Positions 31,252 to 40,067 are shown, counted from the stretch's first letter. The stretch: 64,000 nucleotides of DNA from DASWLF01 sp963768765 (GCA_963768765.1 CAVYJK010000035.1:61847-125846); one strand, 5' to 3'. Notes: generated by a model from the letters alone, not told the origin. Made by a program: numbers and translations.

Positions 31252-31866
31252 TTATTCGGTGGAAGCCTCTGGGTTCTCGCCGCCCTCCGCCGGAGACTCC
31301 ACCGGGGCCGCGGGCTCGGCCGCGGGCGCCGCCCCGGCCGGTTCGGATTCGGCTTTCTTATCTTTTAACGCCACCAGCACGCCCAGCAGGTTCCGGATGA
31401 CCCCGCTCAGCACCGTGACCAGGGCCGTGGGCACTCCCTGCAGGACTCCCAGCAACTGGGCCAGCAGTACTTCCCTGGCCGGCAGCTTGCTCAGGGCCTC
31501 CAGGTCTTTGGCGCTCAAGACCTGGCCGCCCAGGACCCCCGCCTTGATTTGCAGCATGGGGCGCTCCTGGGCAAACTTGATGAGCACCTTGGTCAAGGCC
31601 ACCGGGTCCTCGTAGCCCAGGGTCAGGGCATTGGGGCCGGTTAACTTGGAAATCAGAGGGGCCATGGGAGAATCTCCGGCCGCGGCCCGGGTCAGCAGGG
31701 TGTTCTTCACCACCTTGAGTTCCCCGCCGGCTTCCTGCAGCTGACGCCGCAGCCTGGTCATATCTTCCACTTTCAGCCCTTTGAAATCCGAGAGAATCCC
31801 GATCCGGGACTTGGCCACCTTCTCCTGGATTGCCTGGACGATCTCCGCTTTCTCTTGCTTACGCAC
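31252..31866 (-). CDS. rplJ: 50S ribosomal protein L10 with a long acidic tail
   Basis: 204 residues; the family norm is about 165-175. The RNA-binding N-domain (GILSDFKGLKVEDMTRLRRQ, VVKNTLLTRAA) and the L12-binding helix (LLGVLQGVPTALVTVLSGVI) are normal. The extra C-terminus (about 168-204) is rich in Ala, Pro and Glu, an acidic disordered tail of unknown purpose. L10 plus L12 forms the stalk and represses rplJL in E. coli. Confidence 0.96.
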   Translation of the reverse strand: MRKQEKAEIVQAIQEKVAKSRIGILSDFKGLKVEDMTRLRRQLQEAGGELKVVKNTLLTRAAAGDSPMAPLISKLTGPNALTLGYEDPVALTKVLIKFAQERPMLQIKAGVLGGQVLSAKDLEALSKLPAREVLLAQLLGVLQGVPTALVTVLSGVIRNLLGVLVALKDKKAESEPAGAAPAAEPAAPVESPAEGGENPEASTE

Positions 31867-31878
31867 CCTCGTTCTCCT

Positions 31879-32590
31879 TTACAGCAGCCGCACCAGGTTC
31901 TTCACGTCCGAGGCGTCCACGGGAATTCCGGGGCCCATGGTGGTGGACAGATAGATGCCTTTGAGATAGGTCCCCTTGCTGGTGGTCGGCTTCAGGCGGA
32001 CCAGGATGTCCATAAGGGTCGCCAGGTTGGTCAAAAGCTTGTCGGCCCCGAAGGAGGCCTTGCCCACGGGGGCGTGCACCACGCCGCCCCGGTCCACCCG
32101 GAACTCCACCTTGCCGCCCTTGAGTTCATTTACCGCCTTGGCCACGTCAAAGGTGACGGTTCCCACCTTGACGTTGGGCATCAGGCCCCGGGGGCCCAGG
32201 ATTTTGCCGATTTTCCCCACCGCGCCCATGAGGTCCGGGGTGGCCACGGCCTTGTCGAACTCCAGCCAGCCGCCCTTGATGCGCTCGATGAAGTCTTCGG
32301 ACCCGACGTAATCGGCCCCGGCGTCCAGGGCCTCCTTTTCCTTTTCACCCTTGGCGAAGACCAGGACCCGCACGGTCTTGCCCAGCCCGTGGGGCAGGAC
32401 CACCGCGCCGCGCACCATCTGGTCCGCGTGCCGGGGATTTACTCCCAGGGCCACCGCGGTCTCCACGGTTTCGTCAAACTTGCTGGACGCGGTCTGCCAG
32501 CGCCAGATTCATCGCTTCCGCGAAGGGGTAGCGGTGGTTGCGGTCCACCTTGGCGGCGGCCTCCCGATATCGCTTGCCATGTTTGGCCAT
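31879..32590 (-). CDS. rplA: 50S ribosomal protein L1 (frameshifted near the N-terminus)
   Basis: The gene begins MAKHGKRYREAAAKVDRNHR and runs to about residue 33 (AMNLALAD). The protein then continues in another frame with ASSKFDETVETAVALGVNPR to the end. One extra base around 32490 breaks it; the span equals 237 codons plus one base. L1 forms the stalk beside the E site and represses the L11 operon. The rest of L1 is intact (GLMPNVKVGTVTFDVAKAV), so this is an isolated indel, not decay. Confidence 0.9.
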
Positions 32591-32615
32591 CGGTGTGTCA
32601 CACTCCCTTTTGATG

Positions 32616-32670
32616 CAGGGGTCAGGGTTAGGGGTCAGGAAGCTTTCTCTGACCCTGATCCTGACCCCTG
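32616..32670. repeat. GGTCAGGG/CCCTGACC hairpin repeat, copy 2
   Basis: CAGGGGTCAGGGTTAGGGGT pairs with CCTGATCCTGACCCCTG around an AAGCTTTCTC loop. It fills the gap between rplK and rplA. Similar in design to 17579-17648. Confidence 0.75.
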
Positions 32671-33096
32671 TTATTCAACGATCTCGATGCCCATGCTCCG
32701 AGCGGTGCCGGCGATGCTGCGCATGGCCGCTTCCAGGTTGGTGGTGTTCAGATCCGGCATCTTCTGGCGGGCGATCTCCTCCAACTGCCCCTTGCTGATC
32801 TGGCCCGCCTTCTCCCGGCTGGTTTCCTTGGCCCCCTTGGCCAGCTGGGCCGCCTGCTTGAGGAGCACCGCGGCCGGCGGCGTCTTGGTCACGAAGGTAA
32901 AGGAGCGGTCGGCGTACACGGTGATCAATACCGGGATGATGGTCCCTTCCTGGCCCGCGGTCTTGGCGTTGTAGCTCTTGCAGAACTCCATGATGTTGAC
33001 CCCGTGCTGCCCCAGGGCAGGGCCGATGGGGGGCGAGGGGTTGGCCTGGCCCGCGGGGATCTGCAGTTTGATCTGGGCTATTACTTTTTTCGCCAT
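32671..33096 (-). CDS. rplK: 50S ribosomal protein L11
   Basis: 141 residues. N-terminal IKLQIPAGQANPSPPIGPAL and C-terminal GTARSMGIEIVE are conserved. L11 with 23S helix 43/44 forms the GTPase-associated centre and is needed for the stringent response. Confidence 0.98.
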   Translation of the reverse strand: MAKKVIAQIKLQIPAGQANPSPPIGPALGQHGVNIMEFCKSYNAKTAGQEGTIIPVLITVYADRSFTFVTKTPPAAVLLKQAAQLAKGAKETSREKAGQISKGQLEEIARQKMPDLNTTNLEAAMRSIAGTARSMGIEIVE

Positions 33097-33113
33097 TTAT
33101 TACTTCCTTATTT

Positions 33114-33175
33114 AGCGCCTTTGCGTCTTGGCGTCTTGGCGTGAGACCTCTCTCGCCAAGGCGCCAAGGCGCAAA
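33114..33175. repeat. CTTGGCG-type hairpin repeat, copy 2
   Basis: GCGTCTTGGCGTCTTGGCG faces CGCCAAGGCGCCAAGGCG. The same family as 9012-9066. It fills the gap between rplK and nusG. Confidence 0.8.
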
Positions 33176-33176
33176 G

Positions 33177-33707
33177 TTAAATCTTTTCTAACTGCGTAAA
33201 CTCCAGCTCCACCGGGGTGGGGCGCCCGAAGACGCTGATCATCACCCGCACCCGGCCCCGGTCCGGCCGCACTTCGTCCACCACTCCGGTGAAATTGGCA
33301 AAGGGACCGTCGATGACCTGCACCTTGTCCCCCTGCTCGAACTTGATCTTGGGCTTGGGCCGCAGCACCCCTTCCTGCATCTGGGCGATGATCTTGGCCG
33401 CGTCCTCCTCGGGGATGGCCACCGGCTCGTCCTTGCTGCCCACGAAACCCGTCACCTTGGGGGTGTCCTTCACCAGGTGCCAGGACTCATCGGTCAGCTC
33501 CAGGCGCACCAGCACGTAGCCGGGATAAAACTTGCGGGAGCTGAGGCGGCGCTCTCCTTTGACCATCTCCTCCACCGTTTCCGTGGGCACCAGGACCTCC
33601 TCGACGAGGTGTTCCAGGCCCCGGGCCTTGGCCCGCTCCAGGATGGCGGTCTTGACCTTCTGCTCAAAGCCGGAATACGTATGGATGATGTACCACTTGG
33701 CAGCCAC
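33177..33707 (-). CDS. nusG: Transcription antitermination factor NusG
   Basis: 176 residues from a GTG that has AAGGA six bases upstream; the open frame extends further upstream only through secE in the wrong frame. The NGN domain begins AAKWYIIHTYSGFEQKVK and includes RKFYPGYVLVRLELTDESWH; the KOW domain has FEQGDKVQVIDGPFANFTG. NusG couples polymerase to ribosome (via S10) and Rho. It lies 14 bp after the secE stop. Confidence 0.95.
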   Translation of the reverse strand: MAAKWYIIHTYSGFEQKVKTAILERAKARGLEHLVEEVLVPTETVEEMVKGERRLSSRKFYPGYVLVRLELTDESWHLVKDTPKVTGFVGSKDEPVAIPEEDAAKIIAQMQEGVLRPKPKIKFEQGDKVQVIDGPFANFTGVVDEVRPDRGRVRVMISVFGRPTPVELEFTQLEKI

Positions 33708-33721
33708 GTCGGATCCTTGGT

Positions 33722-34040
33722 TCAGTGCATCACGAAACGCACCAGATGGGAGAGGCCGAAATCCACCAGGCCCAGGTAGACGGCAATGAGGAAGACCAGG
33801 ACCAACACCACTCCCGTGGTTCCCAGGGTCTCCTTGCGGTTGGGCCAGGTGACCTTTTTCAGTTCCTGCCAGGCCTCTGCCAAAAACTGCTTGATGTTGC
33901 CCCAATATTGGGTAACCGGAGGCAGCTTGGAGGCTCCAGGAGCGCTTTACTTTGGGCCTTAACTTGACCACCTGTCCCCGGGTGCCGCTGGCACCTGCTT
34001 CTTTGAGCGCCGTCTTGGGCTTAGCTTTGATCTTTCTCAT
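33722..34040 (-). CDS. secE: Preprotein translocase subunit SecE (frameshifted)
   Basis: The N-terminal basic part MRKIKAKPKTALKEAG lies in one frame, while the SecE core NIKQFLAEAWQELKKVTWPN and one membrane helix (about 20 residues, VVLVLVFLIAVYLGLVDFG) lie in another. The split is near AAAGTAAAGCG at about 33940, and the span is 106 codons plus one base. SecE clamps the two halves of SecY. The secE-nusG neighbourhood supports the call. One stray base is the simplest explanation. Confidence 0.88.
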
Positions 34041-34253
34041 GCCTAATCCGCTCTACTTTTTCCCCTGGCACGGAAGCCCTGGCCCCCCCTCGCGCCGGGG
34101 AAACCAGCCGCCCTCCGGCTGGGGCTAACCGCCTGTGTGGTCAATTATCCTGGGGCACCTCGGTTAGGGGAAATCAAGGAGAGAGTCTGGTTGCTCGGCT
34201 AGATGGCGGTATCTCACCAACGACCCCTTAATCCCGTGTTCTTGCACCTAAAA

Positions 34254-34330
34254 TGGCAGGCCAGGAGGGATTCGAACCCCCAACATCCGGTTTTGGAGAC
34301 CGGCGCTCTAACCGTTCGAGCTACTGGCCT
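34254..34330 (-). tRNA. trnW: tRNA-Trp (CCA)
   Basis: A full cloverleaf. Acceptor AGGCCAG pairs with CTGGCCT, the D-arm begins TAGCTC, the anticodon stem CCGGT/ACCGG holds loop CTCCAAA (anticodon CCA), and the T-arm is GGGGGTTCGAATCCC. The 3' CCA is encoded. It lies between rpmG and secE, its position in many bacteria. Confidence 0.96.
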
Positions 34331-34342
34331 GTCTTTCCCTCC

Positions 34343-34492
34343 CTACTTGCTCTCCCGATGAAGGGTATGGGTCCGACAATGCGAACAGAATTTCTTGAAG
34401 GCCAGCCGATCGGGAGTCCGCCGCTTGTTCTTGGTGGTCGTATAGTTCCGGCGCTTACATTCCGTGCAGGCTAAGGTAACGATGTCTCTCAT
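34343..34492 (-). CDS. rpmG: 50S ribosomal protein L33, zinc-binding form
   Basis: 49 residues: MRDIVTLACTECKRRNYTTT then KNKRRTPDRLAFKKFCSHCR. Two Cys pairs (CTEC, CSHC) bind zinc. The ATG lies four bases past the tuf stop. Standard tuf-rpmG-tRNA-Trp-secE order. Confidence 0.95.
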   Translation of the reverse strand: MRDIVTLACTECKRRNYTTTKNKRRTPDRLAFKKFCSHCRTHTLHRESK

Positions 34493-34496
34493 GAGC

Positions 34497-35692
34497 TTAT
34501 TCCAGGATCTGGCTCACCACCCCGGCGCCCACGGTGCGGCCGCCTTCCCGGATGGCGAAGCGCAGCCCCTCTTCCAGGGCCACGGGGGTGATCAGGGTCA
34601 CTTCCATGGACACGTTGTCGCCCGGCATCACCATCTCCACCCCGTCGGGCAGCTTGGCCACCCCGGTGACGTCGGTGGTGCGCAGGTAGAACTGGGGCCG
34701 GTAGCCGGTGAAAAACGGGGTGTGCCGCCCGCCTTCCTCCTTGGTGAGGACGTAGACCTCCGCCTTGACACGGGTGTGGGGCGTGATGGACCCGGGCTTG
34801 GCCACCACCTGGCCCCGCTCCACTTCGTCCTTCTTGATGCCCCGAAGCAAGCAGGCCCACGTTGTCCCCGGCCTGGCCGTAGTCCAAGGTCTTCCTGAAC
34901 ATCTCCACCCCGGTGCACACCGTCTTCTGGGTGGGGGCAAAGCCCACGATCTCAATGTCCTCGCCCACCTTGACCTGGCCCCGCTCCACCCGGCCGGTGA
35001 CCACCGTGCCCCGGCCGCGAGATGGTGAAGACGTCCTCGATGGGCATCAGGAAGGGCTTGTCGATGTCCCTGACCGGCTCCGGAATGTAGTTGTCCAGGG
35101 CGTCCATCAGCTCGAAGATGGGTTTGACTTCCGGGGCGTTGAAATCGTCCGCCTCCAGGGCCTTCAAGGCCGAGCCCTTGATGATGGGGATGTCGTCCCC
35201 GGGAAATTCATACTTGGAGAGGAGCTCCCGGAGCTCCAGCTCCACCAGCTCGATGAGTTCCGGGTCGTCCACCAGGTCCACCTTGTTCAAAAAGACCACG
35301 ATGAAGGGGACCCCCACCTGCCGGGCCAACAGGATGTGCTCCCGGGTCTGGGGCATGGGGCCGTCGTCCGCCCCCACCACCAGGATGGCCCCGTCCATCT
35401 GGGCCGCCCCGGTGATCATGTTCTTGATGTAGTCGGCGTGCCCCGGGCAGTCCACGTGGGCGTAATGGCGCTTGGCCGTCTCGTACTCCACGTGGGCCAA
35501 GGCGATGGTGATGCCCCGCTCTTTTTCTTCCGGCGCCTTGTCGATCTGGTCGAAGGGCACGTACTGCGCCAACCCCTTCTTGGCCAAATGCTTGGTGATG
35601 GCTGCGGTCAAAGTGGTCTTGCCGTGGTCGATGTGCCCAATCGTCCCAACGTTCACGTGCGGCTTCTTGCGCTCAAACTTCTTCTTGGCCAT
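34497..35692 (-). CDS. tuf: Elongation factor Tu, copy 2 (two frameshifts)
   Basis: Nearly identical in DNA to the copy at 17965-19159. The N-terminal frame is read to about residue 225, where the same extra C (near 35017, TCGCGGCC in place of TCGGGCC) breaks it. A second indel near 34855 (CTGCTTGCTTCGG where copy 1 has CTGCTCTTGCGG) moves the frame again before GIKKDEVERGQVVAKPG. The start MAKKKFERKKPHVNVGTIG and the end GRTVGAGVVSQILE match copy 1. It follows four tRNA genes, like tufB of E. coli. Identity to copy 1 breaks only at scattered positions. Confidence 0.9.
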
Positions 35693-35755
35693 CTCATCTC
35701 TCCAAAACTTGGTTAACCTAACCCGGCTCGCGGAGCGGGAACTACCATGGTCGAC

Positions 35756-35832
35756 TGGAGCCCACGACCGGGATCGAACCGGTGAACCTCATCCTTACCA
35801 AGGATGTGCTCTACCAACTGAGCTACGTGGGC
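35756..35832 (-). tRNA. trnT: tRNA-Thr (GGT)
   Basis: Acceptor GCCCACG/CGTGGGC, D-arm TAGCTCAGTTGGTAGAGC, anticodon stem CATCC/GGATG with loop TTGGTAA (anticodon GGT), T-arm CCGGTTCGATCCCGG, encoded CCA. It lies immediately upstream of tuf copy 2. Confidence 0.95.
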
Positions 35833-35843
35833 TGAAAAAAAAT

Positions 35844-35919
35844 TGGAGCGGGAAACGGGACTCGAACCCGCAACCCTCAGCTTGGAAGGCTGATGCTCTG
35901 GCCATTGAGCTATTCCCGC
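35844..35919 (-). tRNA. trnG: tRNA-Gly (TCC)
   Basis: Acceptor GCGGGAA/TTCCCGC, anticodon stem TCAGC/GCTGA with loop CTTCCAA (anticodon TCC), T-arm GCGGGTTCGAGTCCCGT, encoded CCA. Eleven bases separate it from tRNA-Thr(GGT). Confidence 0.95.
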
Positions 35920-35934
35920 GCTTCCCTGGGGAAA

Positions 35935-36019
<85 letters not shown>

Positions 36020-36042
36020 AGACTGAAAAATATGACCCTCCC

Positions 36043-36117
36043 TGGAGCTGGCGATGGGATTCGAACCCGCAACCTGCTGATTACAAATCAGCCGCTCTAC
36101 CATTGAGCTACGCCAGC
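36043..36117 (-). tRNA. trnT: tRNA-Thr (TGT)
   Basis: Acceptor GCTGGCG/CGCCAGC, anticodon stem CTGAT/ATCAG with loop TTGTAAT or TTTGTAA (anticodon TGT), T-arm GCGGGTTCGAATCCCAT, encoded CCA. It is the first gene transcribed in the tRNA-tuf unit. Confidence 0.94.
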
Positions 36118-36313
36118 CTCTCAAGCCCCGTTCCACAGGCCAGAACTGCCCAAATTTTAACTTTATAAAGTTACAACCCCAAAGGAAATTTGTCAATCTT
36201 TTTCCGGAAAATTTGTTTTTGCCGGGAAAAACCATGACCCCATGCCGCGGGAAAGAAGAAGGGGGAAAATGGGAGAAGAACGCCTCCGGAAAGATCTTTT
36301 CTAAACCTTTTAT

Positions 36314-36342
36314 ATTATAAATGAAATAGGCCCATTGGTCAA
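36314..36342 (-). promoter_or_regulatory. Strong sigma-70 promoter of the tRNA-tuf transcript
   Basis: On the minus strand TTGACC (36337-36342), a 17-bp spacer and a perfect TATAAT (36314-36319). It lies about 195 bp upstream of tRNA-Thr(TGT) and probably starts the tRNA-tuf-rpmG-secE-nusG transcript. Confidence 0.8.
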
Positions 36343-36462
36343 GGGACCGACGGGCTTCTTATTAATAATTTTCATCCTTAATTCAATAACTAAATAACTA
36401 AGTACGAAAGCCGACGCTTCCTCCCCCCAATCCTCAGCGGCGGCTCACGCCTTTCCTTTCAT

Positions 36463-36491
36463 TTGACAGCGGCGCCCCGTGGTGGCATATT
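36463..36491 (+). promoter_or_regulatory. Candidate promoter upstream of the lipoprotein genes
   Basis: TTGACA (36463-36468), 17-bp spacer, CATATT (36486-36491). The flanks TTTCATTTGACA and GTGGCATATT are repeated almost exactly at the selA promoter (38597-38625). Confidence 0.5.
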
Positions 36492-36630
36492 TGGAACACA
36501 ACCAGCTTTCAGTGGTCAGTGGTCAGCTAATAAAGAGAAAACTACGACCGATGGACTCCATCGTTGCGTTAATCCCGGCTTAGCTAAAAGCTGACCGCCG
36601 TTAGCCGACCGCTAAAGGAGCCCTCAAATC

Positions 36631-36888
36631 TTGCTAATCGTAGCAATGTTTGGTTTGGTGCTTGCCTGCGGCAGCAAGGAAGAGAAAGCCCCTGCCAAAC
36701 CGTCGGCCCCGCCGGCAGCCGAGAAAGCTGCGCCCCAGACCACGGCGGTAACCCCGGCCCCGGCAACACCTGCGCCCCAGACCCCGGCGGTAGCCCCGGC
36801 CCCGGCAACACCTGCGCCCCCTGCCCCAGAGCCAGCGAAGCCGGAACACCCGAAGGGGGACCAACCAAAGTCAGAGCACCCGAAGTAA
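36631..36888 (+). CDS. Small Pro/Ala-rich lipoprotein
   Basis: 85 residues. A TTG start with AAAGGAG ten bases upstream gives a short hydrophobic leader and a lipobox (LVLAC, Cys16). An ATG five codons later would shorten the leader to about ten residues. The mature part is low complexity: tandem units of TPAPATPAPQTPAVAPAP, then a Pro/Lys/Glu/His tail. It looks like a flexible tether or wall-spanning lipoprotein; no family is recognised. It is followed after 46 bp by the transglutaminase-like lipoprotein and may be co-transcribed. Confidence 0.6.
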   Translation: MLIVAMFGLVLACGSKEEKAPAKPSAPPAAEKAAPQTTAVTPAPATPAPQTPAVAPAPATPAPPAPEPAKPEHPKGDQPKSEHPK

Positions 36889-36934
36889 TATCCGTGCTCT
36901 CGACTGGGGCCTAAGGGTCCAGCAAGGAACTTCT

Positions 36935-38155
36935 ATGCGTTGGCGCACGATAGTACCAGCGGCGGTGGTAGTTTGCCTTGTACTGGCGGGTGGCGGGTGC
37001 AACCAGGGGAAAGACGCTCCGGGTGCATCTGCCCCACCCGCGTCCAACCTGGCACCAACCGCCGCTATCCAGAAAGGCATCGAGAGGCACATCGAGGAGC
37101 AGGCCAGCCTGGGCGGAGGATATTTCAAGCTTCCCTTTCGCGATAAGGAACTCCGTCTCAAGCTGGTCCGAGTCCACACCGAATACCTGTCGCACCTGGG
37201 TCCGGGCCGCTATTTCGCCTGCGTGGACCTGGCGGACATCAGCGGCGACGTGTATGACGTCGATTTCTTTCTGGCCGGTGATCCGGCTGCCATGAAGGTC
37301 ACCGAAACGACCGTCCATAAGATAAACGGCCAGCCCTACTACGCCTGGGAGCAAAAAAGTGATGGCACCTGGCAGCGCATCCCCCTGAAAGAAGCTTCAG
37401 AAGGCCACCTGGGGGTCATCAGAGATCGCGACCGGTTCGAGTTTCTCTATCGGGCCACCCTGCCCCAGATAACTGGTCCCGCCCGCATGTGGCTTCCTCT
37501 GGCGGCCACGGACTCATACCAGACAACGGAGGTAAAATCCATCAACGCTCCGGGGAAGCAAAGCATATTGCAGGAGCGTGAACACGCCAACAGAGTCCTT
37601 TTCCTAGAGCTCGGGCCGGAGGACAGCGGTAAAAAGGTCGAGATCCGCTATCAGGTACGGCGCCTAGAGAAGGCCGCCTATGCGGCGCAGACGCCCGACC
37701 AGGGAAAATACCTTAACCCGGAGCGGCTGGTGCCGACTGATGAGAATTTCCGCCGCATCGCCACGCAGGTCGTCAAAGGCAAGATGGGCGATCTGGTGCG
37801 GGCCCGGGCGCTCTACGACCACGTCATCGACCGCATGCGCTACATCAAGTACGGCAAGGGCTGGGGTAAGGGCGACGCCGTCTACGCCTGTAACGCCCGC
37901 ACCGGCAACTGCACGGATTTCCACTCCTACTTCATTGCCCTGGCCAGGGCGGTGGGCATCCCGGCGCGCTTCGCCATCGGCGCGGCCATTCCTTCGGAGC
38001 GGAACGAGGGCGGGGTGGACGGTTACCACTGCTGGGCGGAGTTCTTTGCCGATGGCAAGTGGTGGCCCGTGGACATCAGCGAAGGCAACAAGTATACGAG
38101 TCTGGCAACCTACTACTTTGGCCACCATCCGGCAATATTCGTAGGGCAGGCGTAG
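36935..38155 (+). CDS. Transglutaminase-like lipoprotein
   Basis: 406 residues with a lipoprotein signal (LVLAGGGC, Cys22) and AAGGA upstream of the ATG. The middle (about 40-240) is a beta-rich region of unknown fold. The C-terminal transglutaminase-core domain (about 285-400) has the triad Cys in ARTGNCTDFHSYF, His in DGYHCWAEFF and Asp in WWPVDISEG. Family members are mostly Cys proteases or peptidases acting outside the cytoplasm. The substrate is unknown. It probably forms a small unit with the upstream lipoprotein. Confidence 0.85.
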   Translation: MRWRTIVPAAVVVCLVLAGGGCNQGKDAPGASAPPASNLAPTAAIQKGIERHIEEQASLGGGYFKLPFRDKELRLKLVRVHTEYLSHLGPGRYFACVDLADISGDVYDVDFFLAGDPAAMKVTETTVHKINGQPYYAWEQKSDGTWQRIPLKEASEGHLGVIRDRDRFEFLYRATLPQITGPARMWLPLAATDSYQTTEVKSINAPGKQSILQEREHANRVLFLELGPEDSGKKVEIRYQVRRLEKAAYAAQTPDQGKYLNPERLVPTDENFRRIATQVVKGKMGDLVRARALYDHVIDRMRYIKYGKGWGKGDAVYACNARTGNCTDFHSYFIALARAVGIPARFAIGAAIPSERNEGGVDGYHCWAEFFADGKWWPVDISEGNKYTSLATYYFGHHPAIFVGQA

Positions 38156-38198
38156 GGTGCCGGACTTATACCAATGTGCCATCAAACAGCAATTTTTT

Positions 38199-38256
38199 GT
38201 AGGGGCGGACCTGCGTGTCCGCCCGCTTTGGGCGCACACATAGGTGCGCCCCCACG
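38199..38256. repeat. GTAGGGGCG-type palindromic repeat, copy 2
   Basis: GTAGGGGCGGACCTGCGTGT through GGTGCGCCCCCAC. It matches 5293-5351 closely, including the preceding T-run (TTTTTTGTAG). Confidence 0.75.
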
Positions 38257-38286
38257 ATAGCGTTCTGTAATTCTTTGAATGCAACT

Positions 38287-38417
38287 TGAGACCTCTACGA
38301 AAGTCTCATGTGGGATAGCCGCCCTCGGCTGTCCTCACTTCATGTAGCCGCAGGCGAGGGCGCCTACGCTACATTTTGATAAAAAGGACAGCAATTGAGA
38401 CTTTCGCAGAGGTCTCA
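38287..38417. mobile_element. MITE-like element with 22-bp terminal inverted repeats
   Basis: The left end TGAGACCTCTACGAAAGTCT+CA and the right end TGAGACTTTCGCAGAGGTCT+CA are reverse complements with one mismatch. The 131-bp interior has no open frame but carries GATAGCCGCCCTCGGCTGTC and GTAGCCGCAGGCGAGGGCG hairpins. No target duplication is visible and no transposase is nearby, so it would be non-autonomous. Confidence 0.6.
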
Positions 38418-38596
38418 CCTTGGTATTAACTACCCGCCACAATCTTCGATTGTGCCGCTACCTGGGTGGTTCTTTACCGATTTCATGCGGAAATTAAGCA
38501 GCTTACCCATTAAACGCTCCCGGTTTCCAGCGGCGCCTTAGCGGCACCTTAGCGGCACAAGTCCCGCTCCCAACCGGCTTGCCGGCGTTCTTTCAT

Positions 38597-38625
38597 TTGA
38601 CAGACCTGCACCGCGGTGGCATATT
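38597..38625 (+). promoter_or_regulatory. Candidate selA promoter
   Basis: TTGACA (38597-38602), 17-bp spacer, CATATT (38620-38625), giving a leader of about 15 bases that contains the AAAGGAG ribosome site. It is nearly the same sequence as the promoter at 36463-36491. Confidence 0.6.
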
Positions 38626-38646
38626 CCTTAGGCAAAGGAGCAGCCC

Positions 38647-40067
38647 ATGGACCCGGCCCGTGCCCGACTGTTGCGCCAGTTGCCCAAGGTGGACGAGTTG
38701 CTGCGCCACGCCCGTCTGGCCCCCGCCCTGGCCCCCCTGCCCCGGTCCCTGGCGGTGGCGGTGATTCGGGACCAATTGGCGGCCCAGCGGCACCGCCTCA
38801 GCACTGCCCAGCCGGAGACGCTGCCCACCGAGTTTGATCTGGAAGCCCTCCTGCGGGAGCTGCTGGAAGCCCTGGGGGCCGCGGCCAAACCGTCCCTGCG
38901 CCGGGTGATCAACGCCACCGGGGTGGTGATCCACACCAACCTGGGGCGCTCGCCTCTGGCCGCGGTCTCCCTGGAGCAAGTGCTGGAGGTGGCGGCCCAC
39001 TACTCCACCTTGGAGTACGACCTGGCCCGGGGGGAGCGGGGCTCCCGCCAGGACCACCTGGAGGGGCTCTTGAGAGAACTCACCGGCTGTGAGGCCGCCC
39101 TGGTGGTGAACAACAACGCCGCCGCGGTGCTCCTGGCCCTGCGCACCCTGGCCGCCGGCCGGGAGGTCATCATCTCCCGGGGCCAACTGGTGGAGATTGG
39201 GGGCTCTTTCAGGTTGCCGGAGATCATGGCGGTGAGTGGCGCCATCTTGAAGGAGGTGGGTACTACCAACAAGACCTATCTTAAGGACTACGAAAACGCC
39301 ATCACCTCGGAGACCGCCTTGCTCCTCAAGGTGCACCCCAGCAACTTCCGCATCCTGGGCTTCACCCACGAGGTGCCTTTGCCCGACCTGGTGGCCCTGG
39401 GGCGTCGTTACGACCTCAAGGTGGTGGAGGACCTGGGCAGCGGCTGCCTGGTTGATCTGAGCCGCTACGGCCTGGAGCGCGAGCCCACGGTGCAGGAGAC
39501 CCTGAAGTCCGGGGCGGACCTGGTGCTCTTTTCCGGGGACAAGCTGCTGGGCGGCCCCCAGGCCGGGCTGGCCCTGGGGTCCCGAGAGGTGGTGCGCCTC
39601 CTGAAGCAAAACCCCCTCACCCGGGCCCTGCGACCGGACAAACTTACCTTGGCGGCGATGGAAGCCACCCTGCGCCTCTACCTGGAAGAGTCCCAGGCCG
39701 TGGCCGCCCTGCCCACCCTACGGATGCTCACCCGGCCCGCGGCGGAGCTGGAGCGCCAGGCCCGGAGCCTGGCCCGCCGCCTCAAACGCCACTGGGGGGA
39801 GCGGCTCCGGGTGGAGGTGCGGGATAGCGTCGGCCGGGTGGGAGGCGGGGCGTTGCCCCAGATGGCGCTGCCCAGCCGGGCCCTGGCCCTGGCGGTGCCG
39901 CCGCTCTGGCCCCCCAGCAGCTGGAAGCGCTCCTCCGCCAGGCCCAGCCCCCCGTCATCGCCCGGGTGGAACACGGGGAAGTGTTGCTGGATTTGCGCAC
40001 CGTCCTGCCCGAGGACCTGGCCCTTTTGCTGGCGGCCCTGGACGGGGTGATGGCCTCCTTGAAATGA
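38647..40067 (+). CDS. selA: L-seryl-tRNA(Sec) selenium transferase (frameshifted near the C-terminus)
   Basis: SelA converts seryl-tRNA(Sec) to selenocysteyl-tRNA(Sec) using selenophosphate and PLP. The gene is about 473 codons, matching the family. Seen are the N-terminal domain (ARLLRQLPKVDELLRHARLA), RRVINATGVVIHTNLGRSPL, VEDLGSGCLVDLSRYGLE, and the PLP Lys in FSGDKLLGGPQAG. Near 39910 one missing base shifts the frame. The proper C-terminus continues as LAPQQLEALLRQAQPP and LPEDLALLLAALDGVMASLK in the next frame. AAAGGAG precedes the ATG. No selB, selD or selC is beside it. A hairpin follows the stop. Confidence 0.92.

Larger units (their letters stand above)
36118..36630. other. Divergent control region between the tRNA-tuf locus and the lipoprotein genes
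   Basis: About 510 bp without a gene. It is AT-rich in the middle and holds a near-consensus minus-strand promoter (36314-36342) and a plus-strand candidate promoter (36463-36491). A stretch with AGTGGTCAGTGGTCAGC and GCTGACC/GGTCAGC elements (about 36510-36610) forms another hairpin of the spacer type. Confidence 0.7.
38156..38646. other. Intergenic region with two repeats and the selA promoter
   Basis: No gene. It contains a GTAGGGGCG palindromic repeat (38199-38256), a 131-bp MITE-like element (38287-38417), GCGGCACCTTAGCGGCAC tandem motifs (about 38530-38560) and the selA promoter. No selC-like tRNA is seen. Confidence 0.7.

Noticed and set aside
33708..34040. A NusG protein with a 110-residue N-terminal extension
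   Set aside because: The extension starts as SecE and is then its wrong frame; NusG starts at the GTG with its own ribosome site.
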